NCBI GenBank assembly: GCA_035340715.1
Contig: DAOQTX010000024.1
Span: 1-39,574 of the forward strand
Reading direction: 5' to 3'
DNA: 39,574 nucleotides
From: DAOQTX01 sp035340715
GTDB taxonomy: Bacteria; Bacteroidota; Bacteroidia; AKYH767-A; OLB10
Shown here: positions 1 through 8,560 of the stretch, one piece after another
Layout: every line of letters begins with the position of its first letter
How positions within the stretch are numbered: the first letter of the stretch is position 1
Position numbers and translations under genes: made by a program
The notes under the pieces: model-generated
Told to the model about the DNA's origin: nothing
What the model saw: only the letters and a program-made list of their open reading frames with translations
Databases searched by the model: none

Positions 1-791
1 AAGTTTAATAGCATTTTTTCAAATTCATCCGAACTCAGATTAGATGAAATAGAGGCATCGGATGCAATGCTTAGATGTCCAGTTTCTTCTGAAACAATCA
101 ATGCAATAGCATCACTCTGTTCTGCAATACCGAGTGCTGCACGATGACGCATTCCTAAATGAGCTGGTAGGTTTTGATTATCCGTAACAGGTAGTACACA
201 TCGTGCAGCTTTTATCTTATTATCTCGTATAATGATTGCTCCATCGTGAAGAGGACTGTTCTTAAAAAAAATACTTTCGATCAATCGCTTAGAAACTTCT
301 GCTTCCATAATATCACCCGTTTGCTCAAAGAAAGACAAATCGCTGCTACGGGTAATAACAATCAAAGCTCCTGTTTTACTTTTCGACATGGTTATACATG
401 CCCGAATTATAGCCGCTGTATTTAGACGTATGGCACTGGTTTTATTCGAACGAATCCATTGAATAATTCGAGTAGGAAGTTTGCCATGTCCTATGATGGC
501 ATTGGATCCAATCATGATCAGAAATCTTCTGATCTCCTGTTGAAAAACAATTACTAATGCTAAAACACCAATCCCTATAAACTGACCCAATATCGTTCCT
601 AATAAGTGCATGTTGAGAACCTTCGCACAAATCCACCATAATATATAGATTGAAATTATACCTAAAAAAATATTGATGGCAGCTCCGCCTTTTAATAGGT
701 CATATATTTTATAAATGATGAATGCTACAATCAGTACATCAATGATATCGATTAATCCAATGTTAAGAAATCCTATCTGAAAGAGGTCCAT
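1..791 (-). CDS. cdaA: Diadenylate cyclase CdaA, 3' end cut by window
   Basis: Membrane-bound diadenylate cyclase that condenses two ATP into the second messenger c-di-AMP. I translated the frame myself: it is open from an ATG at 789-791 to the window edge (263 residues, about the usual family length, so little is missing). Three hydrophobic segments occupy roughly residues 11-29, 38-58 and 62-84, followed by the DAC (DisA_N) domain. Both catalytic signatures are present: D183-G184-A185 and R215-H216-R217 within GMRHRAAL. The start overlaps the end of the upstream glycosylase gene by 29 bp, so it is probably co-transcribed and translationally coupled with mpg and recQ. It is a CdaA and not a DisA, because the N-terminus is transmembrane and no DNA-binding C-terminus is visible. 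The family assignment is firm; the coupling to repair genes is inference. Confidence 0.93.
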   Translation of the reverse strand, partial: MDLFQIGFLNIGLIDIIDVLIVAFIIYKIYDLLKGGAAINIFLGIISIYILWWICAKVLNMHLLGTILGQFIGIGVLALVIVFQQEIRRFLIMIGSNAIIGHGKLPTRIIQWIRSNKTSAIRLNTAAIIRACITMSKSKTGALIVITRSSDLSFFEQTGDIMEAEVSKRLIESIFFKNSPLHDGAIIIRDNKIKAARCVLPVTDNQNLPAHLGMRHRAALGIAEQSDAIALIVSEETGHLSIASDASISSNLSSDEFEKMLLN

Positions 792-1401
792 TTGAATACT
801 TCTTCTTTAATTGATCACAAAAATAAGGTTTAAGTACAAACCGATAAGGCAAATCAGCATGTTCTTTTGCATATTCTACTCCTATACGTTTGCTTACCTC
901 AATATGCTGATCTTCGATAATGATACCATTGTCTTCAATAAAAATGTCATTCTCTAAAAGACTCAAGCCGCTTTGCGAATAATGAAAACCCATTGCCTTT
1001 GACAAGTTGCCAGGACCGGAACATAATTTGTTTTCATTTACAGACAATCCCCTTCTCTCCTTCATAAATACAATTCCCTCAAATGGTATTAAGGATCGGA
1101 TTAACACTGCATTTGGTGTATCTTTTTCAGAGACCACAATATTAAAAAGGGTATGAACTCCATAGCATAAGTATAGGTAACATTTTCCTCCTTCATGAAA
1201 CATTACTTCCGTTCGATTGGTTCTTTTATTATTAAAGGCATGACACGCTTTATCTTTAATTCCATTATAGGCTTCTGTTTCAGATATTATTCCTTTAGTA
1301 ACAGTACCGCCAATTTTACTCACTAGTAACTTTCCTATAAGCTGTTTAGCGACATCTACCACATCCGACTGCAAATAAAATGACTTCTGAAGACGCATCA
1401 T
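763..1401 (-). CDS. mpg: 3-methyladenine DNA glycosylase (AAG/MPG family)
   Basis: Base-excision repair enzyme that removes alkylated purines such as 3-methyladenine and hypoxanthine. At 212 residues it has the length usual for bacterial members of the AAG family (PF02245). Visible signatures are the catalytic glutamate in SETEAY (about residues 40-45), the CHAFNNKRTNRTEVMF block, the YLYLCYGVHTLFNIV core strand, and the CSGPGNLSKAMG block that contributes to the base pocket. Two adjacent ATG codons precede the sequence; the outermost overlaps the recQ stop in an ATGA arrangement, which argues for translational coupling. Its own 3' end runs 29 bp into cdaA. It is the middle gene of a recQ-mpg-cdaA unit. 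Confidence 0.94.
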   Translation of the reverse strand: MMRLQKSFYLQSDVVDVAKQLIGKLLVSKIGGTVTKGIISETEAYNGIKDKACHAFNNKRTNRTEVMFHEGGKCYLYLCYGVHTLFNIVVSEKDTPNAVLIRSLIPFEGIVFMKERRGLSVNENKLCSGPGNLSKAMGFHYSQSGLSLLENDIFIEDNGIIIEDQHIEVSKRIGVEYAKEHADLPYRFVLKPYFCDQLKKKYSNGPLSDRIS

Positions 1402-3305
1402 TTAATCCACTCAACTTTATTGCCTTCCGTATATCGAATCCTACCTTGGTCAATCATCCATTGCAGCAATTCGAGTGCCTTATCTCGCTTAAGCAATGTA
1501 GTCCGTTTAATCACTTCATCAATTTCTATAGATTGTTCAGACAGTATGCTCTCTAACTGATCGAACGCTTCATCCAATTCAAGATCATTCAATTCGATTC
1601 TATTTCTTTGGCGACAATAATCACATATTCCACATCGAGAAGCATTTCTCTCTCCAAAATAGGAAACCAACATTATGCTGCGGCATTTATCGTGTTGTGA
1701 AACGTAATCAAACATAGCCATAGCTCTTTTCCTAAATCGCTCTTTTAATGATTCAGTAATTTTGCTTTTTTCAATGTGCATATGATCAATTCGCTCACGT
1801 ATAAAAGTTAACTGAGCATCACTAGTTTGCTGCTTATAATCGAGCAATTCAATTTTGTGCAATGTTTTCAACATCTCCACTACATCTTGCTTCTTACAGT
1901 TTAACCTTCGGGCTAAAACAGTTTCAGATATAGCAATATAATCTTCAAACATTCCGGCATAAGAACGCAATAGAGTTTTAATGAAATGATCAAAATTAGG
2001 ATGCTCCACTTGAAAGCGATATACTTCTTTGTGATTAACTAAAAACTTAATTCGTGGTGGTAAATCAACCGAGTCACTTACTGAAATATAGCCCATTAAC
2101 TCTAATGACTTTACAGCATTGTGCGCCAGTATGGGAGAAAGATTATACTGATTGCAACAATCGGATAGGTCAAAGTCAAAAGTTTCACCGCGGCCAGAAC
2201 CCGAAGGAAGATTACAATAATTGGCTATAGCCCTATACACTAAACGAATATCATCCAGACTTGGGTACGACTGTATATATCGGTCCTCTAGATCGATCAA
2301 GTCTGTTTTATTATATAACAAAACCGCAAAAGATGTTTTCTCATCACGCCCTGCCCTTCCTGCTTCTTGGTAATACGATTCGAGGTTATCCGGTATATCC
2401 ATATGAACTACAAAACGAACATCGGGTTTATCAATGCCCATTCCAAAGGCATTTGTAGCAACAATTACTTTGGTGCTATTATTCTTCCATGCACTTTGTT
2501 TTTTATCTCTATCTGCAATACTTAATCCAGCGTGATAATAATCTGCTCTTACTTTTCTATCATTGATATACTTGCTCAGTTGCTGTGCATGTTTACGGGT
2601 CCGTACATAAACTATTCCTGATCCTTTAACCTTATCTACAATCTCCATCATTTTCTTTTTCTTATCCGATTCATAATAGACCAGGTAATTGAGATTGGTT
2701 CGAATAAAACTTTTTGAAAAAATGTTGTGATTCTTAAAAGATAGTTGAATACAGATATCATCTCTTACCTCAGCGGTAGCGGTAGCCGTGAGCGCTATAA
2801 CAGGAACATTGTCTAATAACTTTCGGATTTCAGAAATGCGTTGATACGAAGGACGAAAATCATAACCCCATTGAGAAATACAATGCGCTTCATCAACAGC
2901 CAATAAACAAATATTCATTCGAGCCAGTCGAAGTCGGAATACATCCGTCAATAATCTTTCAGGTGAAACATACAAGAACTTATATTTCCCGTGGATAGCA
3001 TTTTCCAGAACGGCATCGATCTCGCTATAACTCATTCCTGAAACGATAAGGGCTGCGGCTATCCCTCTTGATTTTAATTGCTCCACCTGATCTTTCATCA
3101 ATGAAATAAGCGGACTTACAACTATACATAATCCATCCAACATCATTGTTGGAACTTGAAAACAAATTGATTTACCACCTCCGGTCGGCATGAGGGCAAG
3201 CGTATCCTTTCCGTTTAAAACCGACTGAATTATATCTTCTTGCAAAGGCCTGAATTGTGTATAGCCCCAATATTCAAGTAAAATGCTCCTGCTTTCCGTT
3301 TTCAT
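1398..3305 (-). CDS. RecQ-family ATP-dependent DNA helicase
   Basis: 3'-5' SF2 DNA helicase for recombination and replication-fork repair. In the 635 residues are Walker A TGGGKS (41-46), the DEAH box (138-141) with the RecQ aromatic-rich loop around HCISQWGYDFR, motif III TATAT, and motif VI QEAGRAGRD (313-321). A four-cysteine zinc site lies at C541, C558, C561 and C564. In E. coli RecQ the zinc knuckle follows the helicase core directly; here about 160 residues with winged-helix character (about 350-510) come between, and there is no HRDC domain; the C-terminus is a short helical tail. This is the second, non-classical RecQ type often seen in Bacteroidota, so I withhold the symbol recQ. 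First gene of the unit with mpg and cdaA. Confidence 0.94.
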   Translation of the reverse strand: MKTESRSILLEYWGYTQFRPLQEDIIQSVLNGKDTLALMPTGGGKSICFQVPTMMLDGLCIVVSPLISLMKDQVEQLKSRGIAAALIVSGMSYSEIDAVLENAIHGKYKFLYVSPERLLTDVFRLRLARMNICLLAVDEAHCISQWGYDFRPSYQRISEIRKLLDNVPVIALTATATAEVRDDICIQLSFKNHNIFSKSFIRTNLNYLVYYESDKKKKMMEIVDKVKGSGIVYVRTRKHAQQLSKYINDRKVRADYYHAGLSIADRDKKQSAWKNNSTKVIVATNAFGMGIDKPDVRFVVHMDIPDNLESYYQEAGRAGRDEKTSFAVLLYNKTDLIDLEDRYIQSYPSLDDIRLVYRAIANYCNLPSGSGRGETFDFDLSDCCNQYNLSPILAHNAVKSLELMGYISVSDSVDLPPRIKFLVNHKEVYRFQVEHPNFDHFIKTLLRSYAGMFEDYIAISETVLARRLNCKKQDVVEMLKTLHKIELLDYKQQTSDAQLTFIRERIDHMHIEKSKITESLKERFRKRAMAMFDYVSQHDKCRSIMLVSYFGERNASRCGICDYCRQRNRIELNDLELDEAFDQLESILSEQSIEIDEVIKRTTLLKRDKALELLQWMIDQGRIRYTEGNKVEWIK

Positions 3306-3356
3306 TACTTTTTAAAGGTAATTAAAGATTCAAATTGTTAATAAATACGATGAATA

Positions 3357-3389
3357 TTTGTCCTATTTAATTTGATGCTTATATATTTG
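3357..3389 (+). promoter_or_regulatory. Bacteroidota-type promoter for glutamate dehydrogenase
   Basis: A -33 like TTTG (3357-3360) is separated by 21 bp from TATATTTG (3382-3389), an exact match to the TAnnTTTG -7 element of Bacteroidota primary sigma factors. The start codon follows 24 bp downstream, giving a short leader without a Shine-Dalgarno sequence. Confidence 0.7.
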
Positions 3390-3412
3390 TGGCTCGAATC
3401 AAATGAAGTTAT

Positions 3413-4843
3413 ATGTCACTTAACAAAGAATTGAGTCAGGGTGATAAATTTTTATCCGATGTACTGGACAGTTTTGACCATGCAGCCTCTTTTACCAAAC
3501 ATCCAAAAGGATTGTTGGAACAAATTAAAGTTTGCAACAGTATTTATAAGTTTTATTTCCCTGTTGAAATTGATGGAGAAGTTCGTGTATTTGAAGGCAT
3601 TCGTGTCCAACACAGTCAACATAAAATGCCAACCAAAGGTGGTATCCGATACAGCGAGCAAGTAGATGAATCGGAAGTAAAAGCACTTGCTACTTTAATG
3701 ACTTTTAAATGTGCTGTAGTGGATGTGCCTTTTGGAGGTGCTAAAGGCGGAATCAAATTTGCCTCCCGAAAGTTTACACCAAAACAAATTGAACGAATCA
3801 CCAGACGATATACTTTTGAACTCATAAAAAGAAAGATGATTGGACCTGGTGTTGATGTTCCGGCACCCGATTACGGTTCGGGTTCAAGAGAGATGGCTTG
3901 GATAGCAGATACCTATGCCTCTTTTGAGAACGATGATATTAATGCATTGGCAAGTGTTACCGGAAAACCTATGGGGCAGGGTGGAATTGCAGGACGTGTC
4001 GATGCTACTGGCTTAGGAGTATTCTATGGATTGAGAGAAGCATTGAGCAATGCAGATGAAATGAAAAAGTTAAAAATGGAGAAGGGATTGGATGGAAAGA
4101 GAATCATTGTTCAAGGATTAGGAAATGTTGGATATTACTCTGCCCATTATTGCGCTGAAAACGGTGGACTAATAATAGGAATTGCTGAAAGAGAAGGTGG
4201 AATTTATGATCCCAAAGGATTGGATGTTGCCAATGTATTTAAACATAGACAAAAGACTGGCAGTATATTAAACTATCCTGGTGCTAAGAACTTTAAAGAT
4301 TCTTCTGCCCTATTAGAACAAGATTGTGACATTCTTATACCGGCCGCTTTAGAAAACCAAATTCACAAAGGGAACGCCAAAAACATTAAAGCTAAAGTAA
4401 TAGCCGAAGGAGCTAACGGACCCGTTACCAAAGAAGCAGAAAAGATTTTATTGAAAAAAAATGTTTTGATTATTCCCGATATGTATTTGAATGCCGGTGG
4501 AGTAACGGTATCCTATTTTGAATGGTTGAAGAATCTCTCTCATGTTCGATTTGGTCGATTGGAAAAGAGATTTCAAGAGTTTTATGATACAAAATTTGTA
4601 GAAAGTCTTGAGCAAATGACCGGTAAAAAACTAGATACTACTTCCAAAAAAGTCTTGATACATGGTCCTGACGAGATTGATATTGTTAGAAGTGGATTGG
4701 AAGAAACGATGATTTTTGCCTACAATGAAATTAATGAAATTAAAAAGAGACATAAAAAAATAGATGATTTAAGAACCGCGGCTTTCGTATCCGGAATTGA
4801 TAAGTTAGCGGCTTCTTATATGCACTTAGGATTGTTTCCTTAG
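3413..4843 (+). CDS. Glu/Leu/Phe/Val dehydrogenase (glutamate dehydrogenase)
   Basis: NAD(P)-dependent oxidative deaminase, most likely of glutamate, linking nitrogen assimilation to 2-oxoglutarate. The 476 residues show the substrate-binding K-M-P-T-K-G-G-I-R-Y block (71-80), the catalytic lysine K111 in GGAKGGIKF, the PAPDYGSGSREMAW segment (150-163), the TGKPMGQGG loop (183-191) and the Rossmann motif GLGNVG (235-240). AEGANGPVT and NAGGVTVSYFEW complete the family pattern. It is slightly longer than the roughly 420-residue norm because of an insertion after the WLKN helix. A good TAnnTTTG promoter lies upstream. Its TAG stop interlocks with the stop of the opposing OsmC gene in a TTAG. 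Coenzyme preference cannot be read with certainty. Confidence 0.96.
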   Translation: MSLNKELSQGDKFLSDVLDSFDHAASFTKHPKGLLEQIKVCNSIYKFYFPVEIDGEVRVFEGIRVQHSQHKMPTKGGIRYSEQVDESEVKALATLMTFKCAVVDVPFGGAKGGIKFASRKFTPKQIERITRRYTFELIKRKMIGPGVDVPAPDYGSGSREMAWIADTYASFENDDINALASVTGKPMGQGGIAGRVDATGLGVFYGLREALSNADEMKKLKMEKGLDGKRIIVQGLGNVGYYSAHYCAENGGLIIGIAEREGGIYDPKGLDVANVFKHRQKTGSILNYPGAKNFKDSSALLEQDCDILIPAALENQIHKGNAKNIKAKVIAEGANGPVTKEAEKILLKKNVLIIPDMYLNAGGVTVSYFEWLKNLSHVRFGRLEKRFQEFYDTKFVESLEQMTGKKLDTTSKKVLIHGPDEIDIVRSGLEETMIFAYNEINEIKKRHKKIDDLRTAAFVSGIDKLAASYMHLGLFP

Positions 4844-5241
4844 TCTTCGATTGTTTCCATAACTATCGGATTGGTTAAAATTTTATGAATCGGACAGGCT
4901 TGTGCAATTTGCATAAGCCTTTTTCTTTGATCCTCATCCAAGTTTCCTTTGAATAAAAGCTTTTTCTTGATCTTGGTTTCCGATGCACTTCGATCCATTG
5001 AAAGCTGAACTTCCACTTGCTCTAACGTCCAACCCTTTCTGGCACAATACATTTCTATTGTTATACTGATGCAAGCACCTAAAGCCCCCAACAAAAATTC
5101 TGATGGCTTTGGTGCAGAATCTTTTCCACCTATCTCAACAGGTTCATCTACCATCCAATAATGATTTCTTGCCTTTAGCAAAGTTTTATAAGGTTCTTGC
5201 CACGACTTTACATTTACGTTTATAGTATCATTAGTTGCCAT
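4840..5241 (-). CDS. OsmC/Ohr-family peroxidase-like protein
   Basis: Small (133-residue) OsmC-family protein; characterised members reduce organic hydroperoxides through a cysteine pair. The signature GALGACISITIEMYCARKGW carries the candidate peroxidatic C57, and the candidate resolving cysteine is C116 in QACPIHKIL; an extra C66 sits one helical segment after C57. The KPSEFLLGALGAC block matches the YhfA/OsmC subgroup more than Ohr. It is cytosolic, with no signal peptide. It is transcribed toward glutamate dehydrogenase and shares a 4-bp stop-codon overlap with it. No clear promoter element was found upstream. Family certain, substrate unknown. Confidence 0.9.
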   Translation of the reverse strand: MATNDTINVNVKSWQEPYKTLLKARNHYWMVDEPVEIGGKDSAPKPSEFLLGALGACISITIEMYCARKGWTLEQVEVQLSMDRSASETKIKKKLLFKGNLDEDQRKRLMQIAQACPIHKILTNPIVMETIED

Positions 5242-5317
5242 ATGTGTTATTAGTTCTTTAAATAGTTTTAGAAACTGTTAAGATAAATTATCTTCGTTAT
5301 TAATAAAAAAATAGAAA

Positions 5318-8300
5318 ATGAAAAACTGTTTTGCTCTTATTGCCCTATTAATTATTCCTTTGCTTACATATTCTCAAAAAGAAGAGACTAAATGGAATGT
5401 CAATGAAGCTCCGGGACCTTTCTCGGAAACAGAGATTGTTACTGCAGAGGGAACATGGATGAATGTTGATGTTCATCCATCAGGAACTGAAATTGTTTTT
5501 GATCTATTGGGTGATATCTATACCCTACCTATCAACGGGGGTAAAGCAAAGATTATAAGAGAAGGACTTGCTTTTGAAGTACAACCTAGATATAGTCCAG
5601 ACGGAACAAAAATATTGTTTACCAGTGATGCAGGAGGCGGTGATAATATTTGGATGATGAATAAGGATGGTTCCAACCCCAAACAGATTACTAAAGAAAA
5701 TTTCAGATTACTGAATAACGCAGTTTGGATGCCTGATGGCAATTATATCGTTGCCCGGAAACACTTCACTTCTACCCGATCATTAGGTGCCGGTGAACTA
5801 TGGATGTATCATACTAACGGGGGTGAAGGAATTCAACTAACCAAAAGAAAAAACGATCAACAAGATTTAAATGAACCATCTGTTTCATCTGATGCTAAGT
5901 TCATTTATTATAGCGAAGATGTTTACCCCGGTGGCTATTTTCAGTACAATAAGGATCCGAACAATCAGATTTATGTTGTGAAAAGATATAATACTGAAGA
6001 AGGAACAACTGAAATAGTAACTGGCGGAGGAGGTAGCGCATTTCGTCCTCAAATTTCCCCCGATGGAAAACAACTGGCCTTTATACGAAGAGTTCATACG
6101 AAAACGGTTTTGTTTATTCATGAATTGTCCAGCGGATTGGAGTATCCGGTGTTTGATCAATTAAGCAAAGATCAAATAGAAGCTTGGGCAATATTTGGAA
6201 CCTATACCGGATTTTCTTGGATGCCAAATGGAAAAGAGATAATCATTTGGGCAAATGGAAAAATAAACCGAATTGATATTGCAAAAAGAAGTGTCCAAAA
6301 TATTCCATTTGAAGCCGTTTCTAAGCATAAAATAACCAATGCCATCCATCATAAAAATGAAGCATTTACTGATTCGGTACAATGCTATGTGCTCAGGCAT
6401 GCCACAACCAGTCCTGATCAAAATATTTTGGTTTTTAATGCTGTCGGACACCTTTATAAGTCGGATCTACAGAATGGAAAAACTCAAAGAGTAACGAAAA
6501 AAAATAGTTTAGAATTTGAACCCGCCTTTAACCAAAATGGAAGTAAGTTAGTATATGTAACCTGGTCTGACTCTGATCTAGGTTCAATTCAACTATTAGA
6601 TTTGAAATCTCAAAAGTCGATTACATTAAACAGTGAAAAAGGTATTTATAGAACGCCTTCTTTTTCACCGGATGGAAAACGAATATGTTACCAAAAAGAA
6701 TCTGGCAATGATCACTTAGGATTTGATTACACAAAAAACACTGGCATCTATATTATCAATATAGATGGGAAACAAGAAAAACTTATTTCCAAACATGGTT
6801 CACAACCATTTTTTAACAAAGATGCATCCAGAATATATTTTACTACTCGAGAAGGCGATAAGAAAGCATTGAAAAGTATTGATCTCAATGGTCATGATGA
6901 GAAAATCCACTTCAGTTCTAAATATGCAACCGAATTTTCAATCAGTCCGGATGAAAAGTGGATAGCATTTGTAGAGTTATTTAATGTTTATGTATGTCCT
7001 TTTCCTGCTGCTGGTCAAAACATAGAACTGAGTTCAGGAATGAAATCATTGCCGGTTGCGCGACTCAGCAATCAAGCCGGTAAAAACATTCATTGGTCTG
7101 CAAACAGCAAAACCATTCACTACACATTGGGAAACGAATACTACAGTTTAGATTTATCTAGCAGATTCGCCTTTCTTCCAGAATCTCCGGATAGCATTGC
7201 ACCGGTTACGGAAATAAAAGGTCAGACGATTAATTTAAAACTCAAGGCTGACAAACCTTCAGGTAAACTAGCGTTATCAGGAGCTAGAATTATTACCATG
7301 AGAGGAGAGGAAGTTATTGAAAATGGAGTGATGCTGATTAATGAAAATATTATTGAGTCTGTAGGACCGAAGTCAGAGGTAAACATACCTGAAGGGTATA
7401 CTTCTATCGATGTGAGCGGTAAAACCATTATGCCCGGAATGGTAGATGTACATTCGCATCTTGGGACGTTTCGACAAGGATTGAGTCCGGAGAAACAATG
7501 GAGCTATTTTGCCAATTTAGCGTATGGAGTAACAACAACTCACGACCCCTCATCGAATACAGAAATGGTATTTGCTCAATCAGAAATGGTAAAAACAGGC
7601 GTGATGATAGGACCAAGAGTTTTTTCAACTGGAACAATTTTGTATGGAGCAGAAGGCGATTTTAAAGCTATAATCAATTCACTTGAAGATGCTAAAAATG
7701 CTATTGATCGAACCAAAGCATATGGAGCATTTTCTGTAAAAAGTTACAATCAACCCAGAAGAGATCAAAGACAACAAGTAATTAAAGCTGCGCGAGAAAG
7801 TAATACCATTGTTGTTCCTGAAGGCGGATCGTTTTTTTATCATAACCTCAGTATGATTTTAGATGGGCACACAGGCATTGAACACAATATACCGGTAGCT
7901 CCATTGTATAACGATGTAATAAAACTTTGGTCTGCTTCAACCACCTTCAATACTCCTACTCTAATCGTTTGTTATGGTGGTGTGAACGGTGAATATTATT
8001 TTTATGAGAGAGACAACGTATATGAAAATAAGCGCTTGTTAAACTTCACTCCTCGATTTGTAATTGATGAACGGTCTCGTCATCGAACTAAAGTACCTAG
8101 TGAAGAATATGAAAATGGATTTGTATTGGTATCAAAATCTCTAAAGAAACTTAACGATGCTGGAGTAAAAATAAATCTCGGCTCACATGGTCAGTTACAA
8201 GGCTTAGGTGCTCATTGGGAACTTTGGATGCTTCAAATGGGTGGAATGAGCAATTGGGAAGCATTAAAATGCGCAACACTAAATGGCGCTGAATACATTG

Positions 8301-8560
8301 GTATGAGTCATCAGATTGGCTCGTTGGAAAAAGGAAAATTAGCAGACTTAATTGTCCTAAATAAAAATCCACTGGAGAATATTAGAAATACAGAATCGAT
8401 TCAATACACTATGATCAATGGAAGAATTTATGATGCTGAGACGATGAATGAAGTAGGAAACTACAATAATAAACGCTCAAAGTTTTATTGGGAAAACAAT
8501 GCGTATGGCAGTGAGTTTGAATGGCATTTGCATTCAGGAGGACATGGTGACGAGGATTAG
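5318..8560 (+). CDS. Secreted TolB-like propeller + amidohydrolase fusion
   Basis: Large (1080-residue) exported metal-dependent hydrolase. A signal peptide (residues 1-19, ending near TYSQ) is followed by an N-terminal beta-propeller of about 600 residues built from WD40/PD40-like TolB repeats (recurring SPDGTKILF, SPDGKQLAF and SFSPDGKRI blades). The C-terminal amidohydrolase domain (about 650-1050) starts with GMVDVHSH, giving metal ligands H712 and H714, and ends with the typical ATLNGAEYIG...GSLEKGKLADLIVL. The loop that in most amidohydrolases carries the final catalytic Asp reads NLGSHGQLQGLGAHWELW, with a His where the Asp is expected; I believe this is a subfamily trait. Probable periplasmic peptidase or cyclic-amide hydrolase; the substrate cannot be read. 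The TAG stop interlocks with the convergent downstream gene. Confidence 0.9.
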   Translation: MKNCFALIALLIIPLLTYSQKEETKWNVNEAPGPFSETEIVTAEGTWMNVDVHPSGTEIVFDLLGDIYTLPINGGKAKIIREGLAFEVQPRYSPDGTKILFTSDAGGGDNIWMMNKDGSNPKQITKENFRLLNNAVWMPDGNYIVARKHFTSTRSLGAGELWMYHTNGGEGIQLTKRKNDQQDLNEPSVSSDAKFIYYSEDVYPGGYFQYNKDPNNQIYVVKRYNTEEGTTEIVTGGGGSAFRPQISPDGKQLAFIRRVHTKTVLFIHELSSGLEYPVFDQLSKDQIEAWAIFGTYTGFSWMPNGKEIIIWANGKINRIDIAKRSVQNIPFEAVSKHKITNAIHHKNEAFTDSVQCYVLRHATTSPDQNILVFNAVGHLYKSDLQNGKTQRVTKKNSLEFEPAFNQNGSKLVYVTWSDSDLGSIQLLDLKSQKSITLNSEKGIYRTPSFSPDGKRICYQKESGNDHLGFDYTKNTGIYIINIDGKQEKLISKHGSQPFFNKDASRIYFTTREGDKKALKSIDLNGHDEKIHFSSKYATEFSISPDEKWIAFVELFNVYVCPFPAAGQNIELSSGMKSLPVARLSNQAGKNIHWSANSKTIHYTLGNEYYSLDLSSRFAFLPESPDSIAPVTEIKGQTINLKLKADKPSGKLALSGARIITMRGEEVIENGVMLINENIIESVGPKSEVNIPEGYTSIDVSGKTIMPGMVDVHSHLGTFRQGLSPEKQWSYFANLAYGVTTTHDPSSNTEMVFAQSEMVKTGVMIGPRVFSTGTILYGAEGDFKAIINSLEDAKNAIDRTKAYGAFSVKSYNQPRRDQRQQVIKAARESNTIVVPEGGSFFYHNLSMILDGHTGIEHNIPVAPLYNDVIKLWSASTTFNTPTLIVCYGGVNGEYYFYERDNVYENKRLLNFTPRFVIDERSRHRTKVPSEEYENGFVLVSKSLKKLNDAGVKINLGSHGQLQGLGAHWELWMLQMGGMSNWEALKCATLNGAEYIGMSHQIGSLEKGKLADLIVLNKNPLENIRNTESIQYTMINGRIYDAETMNEVGNYNNKRSKFYWENNAYGSEFEWHLHSGGHGDED

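Noticed and set aside
6161..6451. Antisense frames (about 70-96 codons) across the propeller-amidohydrolase gene
   Set aside because: Composition mirrors the sense codons and no start signals or domains are present.
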